26,545 bases of DNA from SVEL01 sp045125245 (GTDB lineage: Bacteria > Bacillota > Clostridia > Lachnospirales > Lachnospiraceae): contig JBGVNF010000078.1 of the NCBI GenBank assembly GCA_045125245.1, positions 1 to 26,545 of the forward strand. The letters are read 5' to 3'. This document shows positions 15,292 through 21,959 of this stretch, in pieces (the stretch's first letter is position 1; every line of letters starts with the position of its first letter). A program made the position numbers and the translations under genes. The notes under the pieces were generated by a model. It saw nothing but the letters and a program-made list of their open reading frames with translations. It did not search any database and was not told the DNA's origin.

Positions 15292-15320
15292 ATATTACCA
15301 TACTTTTACAGGTTTGTCAC
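15292..15320 (-). promoter_or_regulatory. Probable promoter of tRNA-Phe
   Basis: Minus-strand GTGACA (15320-15315), 17 bp, and TAATAT (15297-15292), ending 18 bp before the first base of the tRNA. Confidence 0.5.
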
Positions 15321-15382
15321 GCACATTTTCCAAATTTCTATAAAATGTACGCGCTAACCTTTTGTTTCTCCCACCAAAACCC

Positions 15383-16375
15383 TTATTTTCTAAAAAAAGT
15401 TTTATAACTTATTATTCCGTAAGCATCCTCTGCTTTTCTTATAGCATCGCATACTGCATGCCCCATTACATTGGCAGCTAATGTGCCCACCATATCCATA
15501 TCTGCTACTGCTTCGCCCACTGACATAGCATATATACTATCTCCATCCATACTTGTATGTACAGGATTAATAGTTCTTGCATATCCGTTGTGTGCCATTG
15601 TAGCGATTTTATTCATCTGCGCCTTTGTAAATTTTCCATTTGTAATAATTACACCGATAGTAGTATTCTGCATCTCTTTATTTTCTATGCCACTACCACC
15701 TGCTGCCATAGCCGCCTCGCACATCTGGTAAATAACCTGCTCTGTATTGGCAAAATTCTTTAAATCTGGTGTTAAAAGCCCAGCGATTATCTCATGTGTA
15801 TCATAATCAAATATATCTCCACAAGCATTTACCGCAACGATTGCTCCCACCTTTAAATCACCTATCTGAACTGCATATGAGCCCAAGCCACCCTTCATAG
15901 CAGTAGCCATTCCACCTAATTTACCTACAGTTGCGCCCGTTCCAGCTCCTGCATTTCCCATAGAAGGATTATTATTCTCTGAATTCACACAGGCCTCATA
16001 CGCCATAGCCTTATCAGGGCGCACCTTCATATCGCCAACAGATAAATCAAATATACACGACTGCGCTACAAGTGGAACCTTCGTTATTCCCACATCAAAA
16101 CCTACATTCTTTTCTTCCAAATATTCCATCACGCCACCAGCAGCATCCAAACCAAAAGCACTACCACCACTAAGAAGAACAGCATTAATAAAGCCTGATG
16201 CCGCAGTAGGTTTCATAAGTTCACTCTCTCGTGAAGCGGGACCACCACCTCTTACGTCCAAGCCTGTCACTGCACCTTTTTCACATATGATTACTGTGCA
16301 TCCTGTGCCAGCTTCATTGTTTTGGGCATTACCTATTTTAATATTCTCTATTTCATTTATATTTATCTGCTTCAT
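15383..16375 (-). CDS. P1 family (DmpA/S58-type) peptidase
   Basis: A 330-residue cytoplasmic protein of the DmpA/BapA fold (N-terminal nucleophile, self-cleaving aminopeptidases, MEROPS S58). It carries the N-terminal RGGGPASRESELMKP stretch (42-56), LSGGSAFGLDAAGGV (68-82), NAGAGTGATVGK (141-152) and, about two-thirds along, QNTTIGVIITN (236-246). The family cleaves itself before a Ser/Thr in that last segment and then uses it as the nucleophile. Substrates are N-terminal residues of small peptides or beta-peptides. The start is ATG 16375, which has GAGGAGG 6-7 nt upstream; the longer frame to 16390 has none. A promoter formed partly by the dispersed repeat lies at 16411-16440. Confidence 0.9.
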   Translation of the reverse strand: MKQININEIENIKIGNAQNNEAGTGCTVIICEKGAVTGLDVRGGGPASRESELMKPTAASGFINAVLLSGGSAFGLDAAGGVMEYLEEKNVGFDVGITKVPLVAQSCIFDLSVGDMKVRPDKAMAYEACVNSENNNPSMGNAGAGTGATVGKLGGMATAMKGGLGSYAVQIGDLKVGAIVAVNACGDIFDYDTHEIIAGLLTPDLKNFANTEQVIYQMCEAAMAAGGSGIENKEMQNTTIGVIITNGKFTKAQMNKIATMAHNGYARTINPVHTSMDGDSIYAMSVGEAVADMDMVGTLAANVMGHAVCDAIRKAEDAYGIISYKTFFRK

Positions 16376-16410
16376 TATATACCTCCTCACTAAACGAAAT
16401 ATTTAGGTTT

Positions 16411-16440
16411 ATTTTACCCTTTTCTTTTCCTATATGACAA
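16411..16440 (-). promoter_or_regulatory. Probable promoter of the P1 peptidase, -35 supplied by the repeat
   Basis: Minus-strand TTGTCA (16440-16435), an 18-bp spacer and TAAAAT (16416-16411), each one mismatch from consensus, about 36 bp before the peptidase ATG. The -35 hexamer is part of the dispersed repeat core and directly follows the tRNA terminator T-tract. Confidence 0.5.
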
Positions 16441-16445
16441 AAAAA
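16425..16445. repeat. Dispersed intergenic repeat, copy D (core only)
   Basis: TTTTCCTATATGACAAAAAA is present without the GAAC hairpin arm of copies A-C. It adjoins the terminator at 16439-16464. Confidence 0.6.
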
Positions 16446-16464
16446 GCGTTGATCTCTCAACACT
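16439..16464 (-). terminator. Intrinsic terminator of the tRNA-Tyr/tRNA-Leu transcript
   Basis: On the minus strand AGTGTTGA and TCAACGCT form an 8-bp stem (one G-U pair) with a GAGA loop, followed by a run of seven T residues. It lies 24 nt past tRNA-Leu. Confidence 0.8.
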
Positions 16465-16487
16465 TCTTTACTCTTGGCATTTTTCAA

Positions 16488-16571
16488 TGCCGGCGACCGG
16501 AATCGAACCGGTACGGATTTTACTCCGCAGGATTTTAAGTCCTGTGCGTCTGCCAGTTCCGCCACGCCGGC
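16488..16571 (-). tRNA. tRNA-Leu (TAA)
   Basis: An 84-nt class II tRNA on the minus strand. The acceptor GCCGGCG pairs with CGCCGGC and the discriminator is A. The anticodon arm is CAGGA/TCCTG with loop CTTAAAA, anticodon TAA. The long variable arm is CGGAGTAAAATCCG and the T loop is TTCGATT. CCA is not encoded. It starts 4 nt after tRNA-Tyr. Confidence 0.97.
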
Positions 16572-16575
16572 ATAA

Positions 16576-16657
16576 TGGGCAGTGGTGGATTCGAACCACC
16601 GAAGCAAGTTGCAGCAGATTTACAGTCTGTCCCCTTTGGCCACTCGGGAAACTACCC
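16576..16657 (-). tRNA. tRNA-Tyr (GTA)
   Basis: An 82-nt class II tRNA on the minus strand. The acceptor GGGTAGT pairs with ACTGCCC (one G-U) and the discriminator is A. The anticodon loop CTGTAAA gives GTA, the variable arm is long and the T arm is GGTGG TTCGAAT CCACC. CCA is not encoded. Confidence 0.96.
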
Positions 16658-16677
16658 ATATTAAGGAATAAAGCGTA

Positions 16678-16838
16678 GCATGTATGTGTAAATATTTTTT
16701 GGAAGCTTGCTTACAGAAAAATATTTATACATGCAGGCGTACATTTGCTTGCAAATGGTAGCGAGAAAGTCGAAGACTTTCGAGATACACGCTTTTGCGA
16801 AGCAAATGATAGCGAAAAATCTTTGATTCCACGCTACC
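16678..16838. repeat. Cluster of inverted and direct repeats upstream of tRNA-Tyr
   Basis: This gene-free stretch has an imperfect 17-bp inverted repeat (16678-16734, GCATGTA...TACATGC with matching A/T runs), a perfect ATTTGC TT GCAAAT palindrome (16743-16756), a GAAAGTC GAA GACTTTC hairpin (16765-16781) and GGTAGCG/CGCTACC arms (16757-16763, 16832-16838). An 18-bp direct repeat at 16751-16768 and 16802-16819 differs at two positions. A weak hairpin AATAGC/GCTATT (16859-16891) follows. It lies between the GH13 gene and the tRNAs. I see no gene in it. Confidence 0.6.
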
Positions 16839-16918
16839 CGCTTCATTTCATATCACATAATAGCACAGCTTTTTAAATTAAGCAAGCTATTATTTACTAG
16901 ATTTGTATTTATTTTAGT

Positions 16919-19036
16919 TTACTCAACTACTTTTCTATAGATTGCAGCCGACTTCGGTGGCAATTCTACCACAAGCTTACCATTATCTATCTTAACCTTA
17001 AGGCATCCTGCATTGTATGAATCTTCGCTTGTAAGCATAATTCTTTCTACTACATCCTCAGATTTAAGTCCTGTCTGTGTAACATACATAGAAACTTTTC
17101 TAGGTACGTAATCATTATTGATAACTGTAAGAACAATATTATCAAGACAGAATCTTCCATATCCAAATAAATTATACTCCTCAAGAAGTGGCACAAAAGA
17201 GCCCCTCTTTAAAGCTATATTATTCTTATGGATAGAGATTATATCTCGGTGGAATTCAAGCAATTCCAAATCCTCTCTTCCCCATGGATATGTTCTTCTA
17301 TTATCTGGATCTGTCCAGCCGCATAAACCAGCCTCGTCTCCATAATATAATGTAGGCGCACCTGGCAATGTCATCTGCATAACAACAGCTTCCTTCATAA
17401 CTGCCTTGCTCACTCCGTGATTAGCAGCATCTGGACCCAATGATGCTGTACGACCAACAGTTTCATTTGTTCTTGTTAAGAATCTTGAATGATCGTGATT
17501 AGACAACTGGTTCATAGCTACGAGTACTGAAGGCATAAGCATCTTGCTTGAGTGATACTTAAGTGCATTGAGCATACCTGTAGAATCTCCCTTCATATAC
17601 TCTCTTCTCTCATCACTATGCTTTTGCATACCAGTCAAGAACCAAGTGATAGGTTCCATAAATGCATCATAGTTCATAACTGTATCCCACTGATCACCCT
17701 GTAGCCAGCTCTCTGGATTACCGTAATGCTCTGCAAGAATAATCGCATTAGGATTAGCTTCCTTTACAGCATTTCTAAACTTTCTCCAGAATTCATGATT
17801 GTACTCTGGACTATGTCCCAAATCAGCTGCCACGTCAAGTCTCCAACCATCTACATTGTATGGTGGTGAAACCCATTTCTTAGCAATATTCAAGATATAC
17901 TCTTCAAGCTTTGGCGAACGCTCATAATTAAGCTTTGGCAATGTATCATGAGCCCACCAGCCATCATAAGAAGTATTATAAGGCCACTTTTCTGGACGAT
18001 TCTCATGGAAGTGATAGAATGTGTGATATGGGCTATCTTCCGATATAAATGCACCCTTGTCATAGCCTTCCTGTTCCTCATATATACGCTCTCTATCGAG
18101 CCATTTGTTAAAGGAACCACTATGATTAAATACACCGTCTATAATAACCTTAATTCCACGCTTATGAGCTTCTTCCACCACTTTTGCAAAAAGCGCATTA
18201 CTAGCTTCAAGATTCTTCTTATTAGTTACTCTATTAATATATCTAGAAGCATTCTTATTATTCTTATCTCCATCCTTAAGGAGTTCACCTTCATCATCAA
18301 CTATCACACCATAATGTGGATCTATATAATCATAATCCTGGATATCATACTTATGATTTGATGGCGACACAAATAAAGGATTAAAATAAATAGCTTCCAC
18401 ACCAAGCTTATCAAGATAATCAAGCTTATCTAATACACCCTGTAAATCTCCGCCGTAGAATTCTCTAACACCCATAGTTGCAGGGTATTTATACCAATCC
18501 TTAACCTCGGTAACATTATCATCAATATAAGAATATTCGTTAGTAAGTACATTGTTAGACTTGTCACCATCACAAAATCTATCTACGAATATCTGGTACA
18601 TTACTGCACCCTTGGCCCAATCTGGAGTAGAAAATCCTGGCATAATAGCAAATGCAAAATCATCACTATGCTTATCTACCGCTCCAAATCTATTATAATA
18701 ACACATCTCAAATCCGCTCTTAACCTTGAAGTAATATCTAATCTTCTTATCAGTCAAGTGAATCTTTATTTCGAAGAAATCAAAATCTCCTACTGTTTCA
18801 GCAAGAGTCATCTCTTGCTCTGTCTCATAATCGCAGAATAAGACTTGATCTACATCTGCAACTCCAGTTCTGAATCTAATAGTTACATCACTATTTGGTT
18901 CAGGTTCAGCTGGACTCACATACCATTCAGTACAATCACTATACAACAATCTCTTATTAAGTATAGGCTTCATACTATGAATGTATATAAGTTTCTTTTC
19001 TGTATTTGATAACCCTGGTATTGAAAAAGGTCCCAT
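16919..19036 (-). CDS. GH13 alpha-glucanase, neopullulanase/cyclomaltodextrinase-like
   Basis: A 705-residue glycoside hydrolase family 13 enzyme. Residues about 35-130 form an N-terminal beta-sandwich, as in neopullulanases and maltogenic amylases, and about 140-600 form the catalytic barrel. Conserved regions: DGVFNH (300-305), DGWRLDVA with nucleophile Asp401, ILAEHYG with acid/base Glu436, and NHDHSR with Asp515; LPGAPTLYYGDEAG (557-570) marks the family. A beta-sandwich C domain ends the protein. There is no signal peptide, so it probably breaks down imported maltodextrins or cyclodextrins, or stored glycogen, in the cytoplasm. GGAGG lies 7 nt before the ATG and a sigma-A promoter is at 19073-19100. 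No transporter gene is adjacent. Confidence 0.92.
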   Translation of the reverse strand: MGPFSIPGLSNTEKKLIYIHSMKPILNKRLLYSDCTEWYVSPAEPEPNSDVTIRFRTGVADVDQVLFCDYETEQEMTLAETVGDFDFFEIKIHLTDKKIRYYFKVKSGFEMCYYNRFGAVDKHSDDFAFAIMPGFSTPDWAKGAVMYQIFVDRFCDGDKSNNVLTNEYSYIDDNVTEVKDWYKYPATMGVREFYGGDLQGVLDKLDYLDKLGVEAIYFNPLFVSPSNHKYDIQDYDYIDPHYGVIVDDEGELLKDGDKNNKNASRYINRVTNKKNLEASNALFAKVVEEAHKRGIKVIIDGVFNHSGSFNKWLDRERIYEEQEGYDKGAFISEDSPYHTFYHFHENRPEKWPYNTSYDGWWAHDTLPKLNYERSPKLEEYILNIAKKWVSPPYNVDGWRLDVAADLGHSPEYNHEFWRKFRNAVKEANPNAIILAEHYGNPESWLQGDQWDTVMNYDAFMEPITWFLTGMQKHSDERREYMKGDSTGMLNALKYHSSKMLMPSVLVAMNQLSNHDHSRFLTRTNETVGRTASLGPDAANHGVSKAVMKEAVVMQMTLPGAPTLYYGDEAGLCGWTDPDNRRTYPWGREDLELLEFHRDIISIHKNNIALKRGSFVPLLEEYNLFGYGRFCLDNIVLTVINNDYVPRKVSMYVTQTGLKSEDVVERIMLTSEDSYNAGCLKVKIDNGKLVVELPPKSAAIYRKVVE

Positions 19037-19072
19037 ATTGTTCCTCCATGTCGTTCACAAAACTATGTATCT

Positions 19073-19100
19073 ATTATACCATATACCCATTATTGTTCAA
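19073..19100 (-). promoter_or_regulatory. Sigma-A promoter of the GH13 gene with overlapping inverted repeat
   Basis: Minus-strand TTGAAC (19100-19095), 16 bp, and perfect TATAAT (19078-19073), giving a leader of about 30 nt. ATTGTT (19092-19097) and AACAAT (19110-19115) form an inverted repeat across the -35 box and could bind a sugar-responsive repressor. Confidence 0.6.
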
Positions 19101-19127
19101 TCTCTTTTTAACAATACATAATATTTT

Positions 19128-19168
19128 CTTCCCTATATGACAAGAAAGAATCTCGCTTGCGAGATTCT
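19128..19168. repeat. Repeat core copy E joined to a copy of the mutS2 terminator hairpin
   Basis: TTCCCTATATGACAAGAAAG carries the dispersed repeat core. It runs into the AGAATCTCGC/GCGAGATTCT hairpin; 19142-19168 is identical over 27 nt to 5825-5851 at the mutS2 end. On the minus strand the hairpin is followed by TTTCTT, so it can act as a terminator. Confidence 0.7.
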
Positions 19169-19240
19169 CCGCCTGCGGCGGGTTGCTTTAGCAACATCTT
19201 CTTCTCCGCCGCAGTGCGATCCTTAGCGGAGCGTTTTTTT
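19167..19240 (+). other. GC-rich multi-hairpin element ending in a T-tract
   Basis: Nested pairing is visible: CTCCGC (19167-19172) with GCGGAG (19226-19231), TGCGGCGG (19174-19181) with CCGCCGCA (19206-19213), and an inner hairpin GTTGC TTTA GCAAC (19182-19195). GCG and seven T residues follow. It looks like an elaborate plus-strand terminator or a small structured RNA, and is much richer in G+C than its surroundings. No plus-strand gene reads into it. Confidence 0.5.
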
Positions 19241-19281
19241 ATGATATAGGAAGTTCATAGAACTTTCCTATATCATAAAAA
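19234..19281. repeat. Dispersed intergenic repeat, copy C (near-perfect palindrome)
   Basis: ATGATATAGGAAGTTC, ATA, then GAACTTTCCTATATCAT form an inverted repeat with one bulged T, flanked by T-run and A-run that extend the stem. This is the most complete copy: both arms carry the TATAGGAA core. Confidence 0.75.
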
Positions 19282-19305
19282 GAAGTGGCAAATTTGCCAC
19301 TTCTT
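19276..19305 (-). terminator. Minus-strand intrinsic terminator, 26-bp palindrome
   Basis: A perfect 26-bp palindrome (AAGAAGTGGCAAA and its complement, 19280-19305) is followed on the minus strand by TTTTT. It is more than 200 nt past the separate ftsH terminator, so it should end another transcript, such as the candidate small RNA. Confidence 0.75.
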
Positions 19306-19396
19306 AGGAGAAGGTATTTGCGTCCGATTTAAAATCGAACAAAGTTTTTATGGGGTGTAGCAAAAACTATATATAATGTATTGGGGGGTTTTTACA
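19276..19396 (-). ncRNA. Candidate small RNA with C-rich loops
   Basis: An extended -10 (TGCTATACT, 19411-19403) would start a minus-strand transcript of about 120 nt ending at the palindromic terminator at 19276-19305. No ORF with a ribosome binding site is present. The 5' part has three segments, AAAAAC, GTTTTT and AAAAAC, so the middle one can pair with either neighbour; the two alternative loops hold CCCCCC and ACACCCC. A CGATTTTAAATCG hairpin follows, then an unpaired CCTTCTCCT. C-rich single-stranded stretches that meet Shine-Dalgarno sequences are typical of Firmicutes regulatory RNAs. Expression is unproven, and no good -35 box is seen. Confidence 0.35.
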
Positions 19397-19402
19397 TAAC
19401 GT

Positions 19403-19411
19403 AGTATAGCA
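19403..19411 (-). promoter_or_regulatory. Extended -10 element of the candidate small RNA
   Basis: Minus-strand TGCTATACT matches TGnTATAAT with one mismatch. The DNA 17 bp further upstream has no TTGACA-like box, which would fit an activator-dependent promoter. Confidence 0.4.
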
Positions 19412-19428
19412 CTCTGCCAATAATAAGT

Positions 19429-19486
19429 GTGCACAAACATCACAAAACATTACATATTCTTTTGTGCAATTTGCACAAAACATTAC
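19429..19486. promoter_or_regulatory. Operator-like cluster of TTTGTGCA motifs
   Basis: A 21-bp palindrome at 19460-19480 has arms TTTTGTGCAA/TTGCACAAAA around one T. A third half-site, GTGCACAAAC, is at 19429-19438. CACAAAACATTAC occurs twice (19441-19453, 19474-19486). The cluster lies 20-85 bp upstream of the candidate small-RNA -10 box. The half-sites recall CRP/FNR or Rex operators, but the spacing does not fit, so no regulator is assigned. Confidence 0.45.
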
Positions 19487-19503
19487 TTAGAACTCATCTC
19501 ACT

Positions 19504-19538
19504 AAAAAATCGCAGTTTTTATTTAACTGCGATTTTTT
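19504..19538. terminator. Terminator of the ftsH operon
   Basis: AAAAAATCGCAGTT, a 7-nt loop and AACTGCGATTTTTT form a perfect 14-bp stem with T-runs on both strands, beginning 16 nt past the ftsH stop codon. Confidence 0.92.
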
Positions 19539-19554
19539 ATTATTTTATTAAATT

Positions 19555-21393
19555 TTATGCCTCAACATCTGACTCTACTTCAAACAATGCCTCAAACTCA
19601 GCCTGTGTAATCTTTTCTTTTTCTATAAGAAGCTTAGCACAGCTATGAAGTATTTCGATATTCTTGTTAATTATATCCTTTGCCTTAACATAACAGTCGT
19701 CTACAACCTTCTTAACTTCTTCGTCAATCTTTGCTGCTGTACTGTCTGCGTATCCACGTGCATGAGCTAAATCTCTACCGATAAATACTTCTTCATCATC
19801 ATCTCCATAGCAGATAAGACCTAAGTTATCAGACATACCAAACTTTGTAATCATTGACTTAGCGTAGCTTGTAGCCTGCTTAATATCCTGTGATGCTCCA
19901 GTAGTTACATCATCAAATATCATTTCTTCTGCAATTCTACCACCTAAGGATACCATAATACTTTGAAGTATCTTACCCTTTGTATTAAACATCTCATCCT
20001 TCTCAGGAAGTGGCATAGTATATCCTGCCGCTCCATTACCTGTAGGGATAATAGATACTGTATGAACTGGTCCTACATCAGGAAGCACATGGAATAATAT
20101 AGCATGACCTGCCTCATGGTAAGCTGTAATCTTCTTTTCCTTATCTGAGATAACCTTGCTCTTCTTCTCTGTTCCGATACCAACCTTTACAAATGAACGA
20201 TTGATATCTTCCTGCATAATGTACTTTCTATCCTTCTTAGCTGCATATATAGCCGCTTCATTAAGAAGGTTCTCAAGATCAGCACCTGTAAATCCTGCTG
20301 TTGTCTGAGCTACATTGTCAAGATCCACATCATCTCCAAGTGGCTTATTCTTAGCATGCACATCAAGAATTTCTCTTCTTCCCTTCATATCAGGTCTAGA
20401 CACATGAATTCTTCTGTCAAATCTTCCTGGACGAAGAATAGCCGGGTCAAGGATATCAACTCTGTTAGTAGCTGCCATTACGATAATTCCTTCGTTGGCA
20501 CCAAAACCATCCATCTCTACAAGCATCTGATTAAGTGTCTGCTCACGCTCATCGTGACCACCACCCATACCAGTTCCTCTTCTTCTGGCAACTGCGTCAA
20601 TTTCGTCTATAAATATAATACTTGGAGCATTCTTTTTAGCTTCCTCAAATAAATCTCTTACTCTTGAAGCACCTACACCTACGAACATCTCTACAAAGTC
20701 CGAACCAGAAATAGTGAAAAATGGCACCTCTGCCTCACCTGCGATAGCCTTTGCGAGAAGTGTCTTACCTGTTCCGGGAGGACCCTCTAAGATTACTCCC
20801 TTAGGAATTCTTGCGCCTACTTCAATATATTTCTTAGGATTCTTTAAGAAATCTACTATTTCTTCAAGCTCATCCTTCTCTTCTGAAAGACCTGCCACAT
20901 CCTTAAATGTCATCTTTCTTCCATTATCTGCCATAAGCTTTGCACGGCTCTTGCCAAAATTCATCATCTTGCTACCGCTACCACCTGCAGACTGGCCACT
21001 AAACAATACAAAGATTATTATTATGGTAATAATAGAAATACCTAATGGCAATATCACTGTAATTAAGATGCTATCACCCTTTACATCAGTGATCTTATAA
21101 TTATCAAATTCTGCCTCAATCATAACATGTACTACTTCATTGATATCACCAATATATACTGTCTTAACCTGATTGCTGTCTTCTAAAGTAATCTTTAAAG
21201 AACCTGTAGGCACCTTTTCATTTTGATTGATAATTACCTTCTCAACATTACCTGCTTCCAAGTCTCTTAAAAAATCAGAGTAATTATACTCTATCTTGTC
21301 TTTTCCCATCGCGGATGCAAAATACCATACGAAGCCTATAAGAACCAGGACTAACATATAGAATCCGAAACCGCTCATTTTTTGCTTCTTCAC
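19555..21393 (-). CDS. ftsH: ATP-dependent zinc metalloprotease FtsH
   Basis: A 612-residue membrane AAA+ protease that degrades misassembled membrane proteins and regulatory proteins. Order: membrane helix (about 8-27), periplasmic-type domain (28-108), second helix (109-131), AAA+ module with Walker A GPPGTGKT (204-211), Walker B IIFIDEIDA (259-267) and NRVDILDPAILRPGRFDR (SRH, 310-327), then the peptidase with HEAGH (426-430) and the third zinc ligand Asp503 in ASQD. The pore FVGV loop is present. The start is taken as GTG 21393, 8 nt after AGGAGG; TTG 21396 is also possible, and ATG 21378 is too far from the site. It is last in the tilS-hpt-ftsH group, 17 nt after hpt. Confidence 0.97.
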   Translation of the reverse strand: MKKQKMSGFGFYMLVLVLIGFVWYFASAMGKDKIEYNYSDFLRDLEAGNVEKVIINQNEKVPTGSLKITLEDSNQVKTVYIGDINEVVHVMIEAEFDNYKITDVKGDSILITVILPLGISIITIIIIFVLFSGQSAGGSGSKMMNFGKSRAKLMADNGRKMTFKDVAGLSEEKDELEEIVDFLKNPKKYIEVGARIPKGVILEGPPGTGKTLLAKAIAGEAEVPFFTISGSDFVEMFVGVGASRVRDLFEEAKKNAPSIIFIDEIDAVARRRGTGMGGGHDEREQTLNQMLVEMDGFGANEGIIVMAATNRVDILDPAILRPGRFDRRIHVSRPDMKGRREILDVHAKNKPLGDDVDLDNVAQTTAGFTGADLENLLNEAAIYAAKKDRKYIMQEDINRSFVKVGIGTEKKSKVISDKEKKITAYHEAGHAILFHVLPDVGPVHTVSIIPTGNGAAGYTMPLPEKDEMFNTKGKILQSIMVSLGGRIAEEMIFDDVTTGASQDIKQATSYAKSMITKFGMSDNLGLICYGDDDEEVFIGRDLAHARGYADSTAAKIDEEVKKVVDDCYVKAKDIINKNIEILHSCAKLLIEKEKITQAEFEALFEVESDVEA

Positions 21394-21410
21394 CAAAGCT
21401 TCCTCCTTAA

Positions 21411-21938
21411 TTAATCTTCAAATTCCACAACTCCAATATATGGAAGATTTCTATATTTCTGATCGTAATCAAGACCATAGCCTACAACGAATTCATCCGG
21501 AATATTAAAGCATGTGTAGTCAACCTTCACATCTACCACTCTTCTATCTGGCTTATCTAAAAGTGTACATACAGCAAGACTGTTTGGTTTTCTTGTCTTA
21601 AGCAATTCTAAGAGCTTATCTAATGTTCTTCCAGAATCAATTATGTCTTCAACTATAACTACGTCCTTACCTTCGATACTTTCGTCAAGATCCTTTATCA
21701 TCTTGATACTACCAGAGCTTTCTGTTCCAGAACCATAGCTTGAAACAGCCATAAAATCCATACTTACAGGAACTGTTATTCTCTTTGCCAATTCACACAT
21801 AAAAAACGCTCCACCCTTTAATACACAGATTAAATGAACTGTCTTTCCTGCATAAGCGTCAGAAATCTTTCTACCAATTTCCTCAATCTTCTTATCTACA
21901 TCAGCCTCAGAAATAAGTACTCTAATGTTTTCCTTCAT
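21411..21938 (-). CDS. hpt: Hypoxanthine phosphoribosyltransferase
   Basis: A 175-residue purine salvage enzyme that converts hypoxanthine (and guanine) plus PRPP to IMP or GMP. It shows the PPi loop LKGGAFF (40-46), the flexible-loop segment SSYGSGTESSG (66-76), the PRPP-binding motif VVIVEDIIDSGRT (93-105) and the purine-contact FNIPDEFVVGYGLDY near the end. The length is normal. AAGGAGG lies 8 nt before the ATG. It sits between tilS and ftsH, as in most Firmicutes, where the hpt-ftsH pair is one of the most conserved gene neighbourhoods. Confidence 0.96.
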   Translation of the reverse strand: MKENIRVLISEADVDKKIEEIGRKISDAYAGKTVHLICVLKGGAFFMCELAKRITVPVSMDFMAVSSYGSGTESSGSIKMIKDLDESIEGKDVVIVEDIIDSGRTLDKLLELLKTRKPNSLAVCTLLDKPDRRVVDVKVDYTCFNIPDEFVVGYGLDYDQKYRNLPYIGVVEFED

Positions 21939-21959
21939 AATATTAATCCTCCTTGTATA

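Noticed and set aside
16353..16659. Open frames of 63 and 84 codons on the minus strand around 16353-16659
   Set aside because: They run through tRNA-Tyr and tRNA-Leu and only reflect the tRNA sequences (for example GVAELADAQD-type translations); they are not genes.
19349..19377. Plus-strand promoter at TATATAAT (19370-19377)
   Set aside because: There is a good -10 but no -35 at 16-18 bp, and no ORF or terminator follows on the plus strand; the minus-strand reading explains the region better.
20714..21100. Plus-strand open frame of 128 codons antisense to ftsH
   Set aside because: It is a shadow of a strongly conserved coding region, with no ribosome binding site or recognisable domain. 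The same applies to the long antisense frames in spoIIE, tilS, the GH13 gene and the PurM-like gene.
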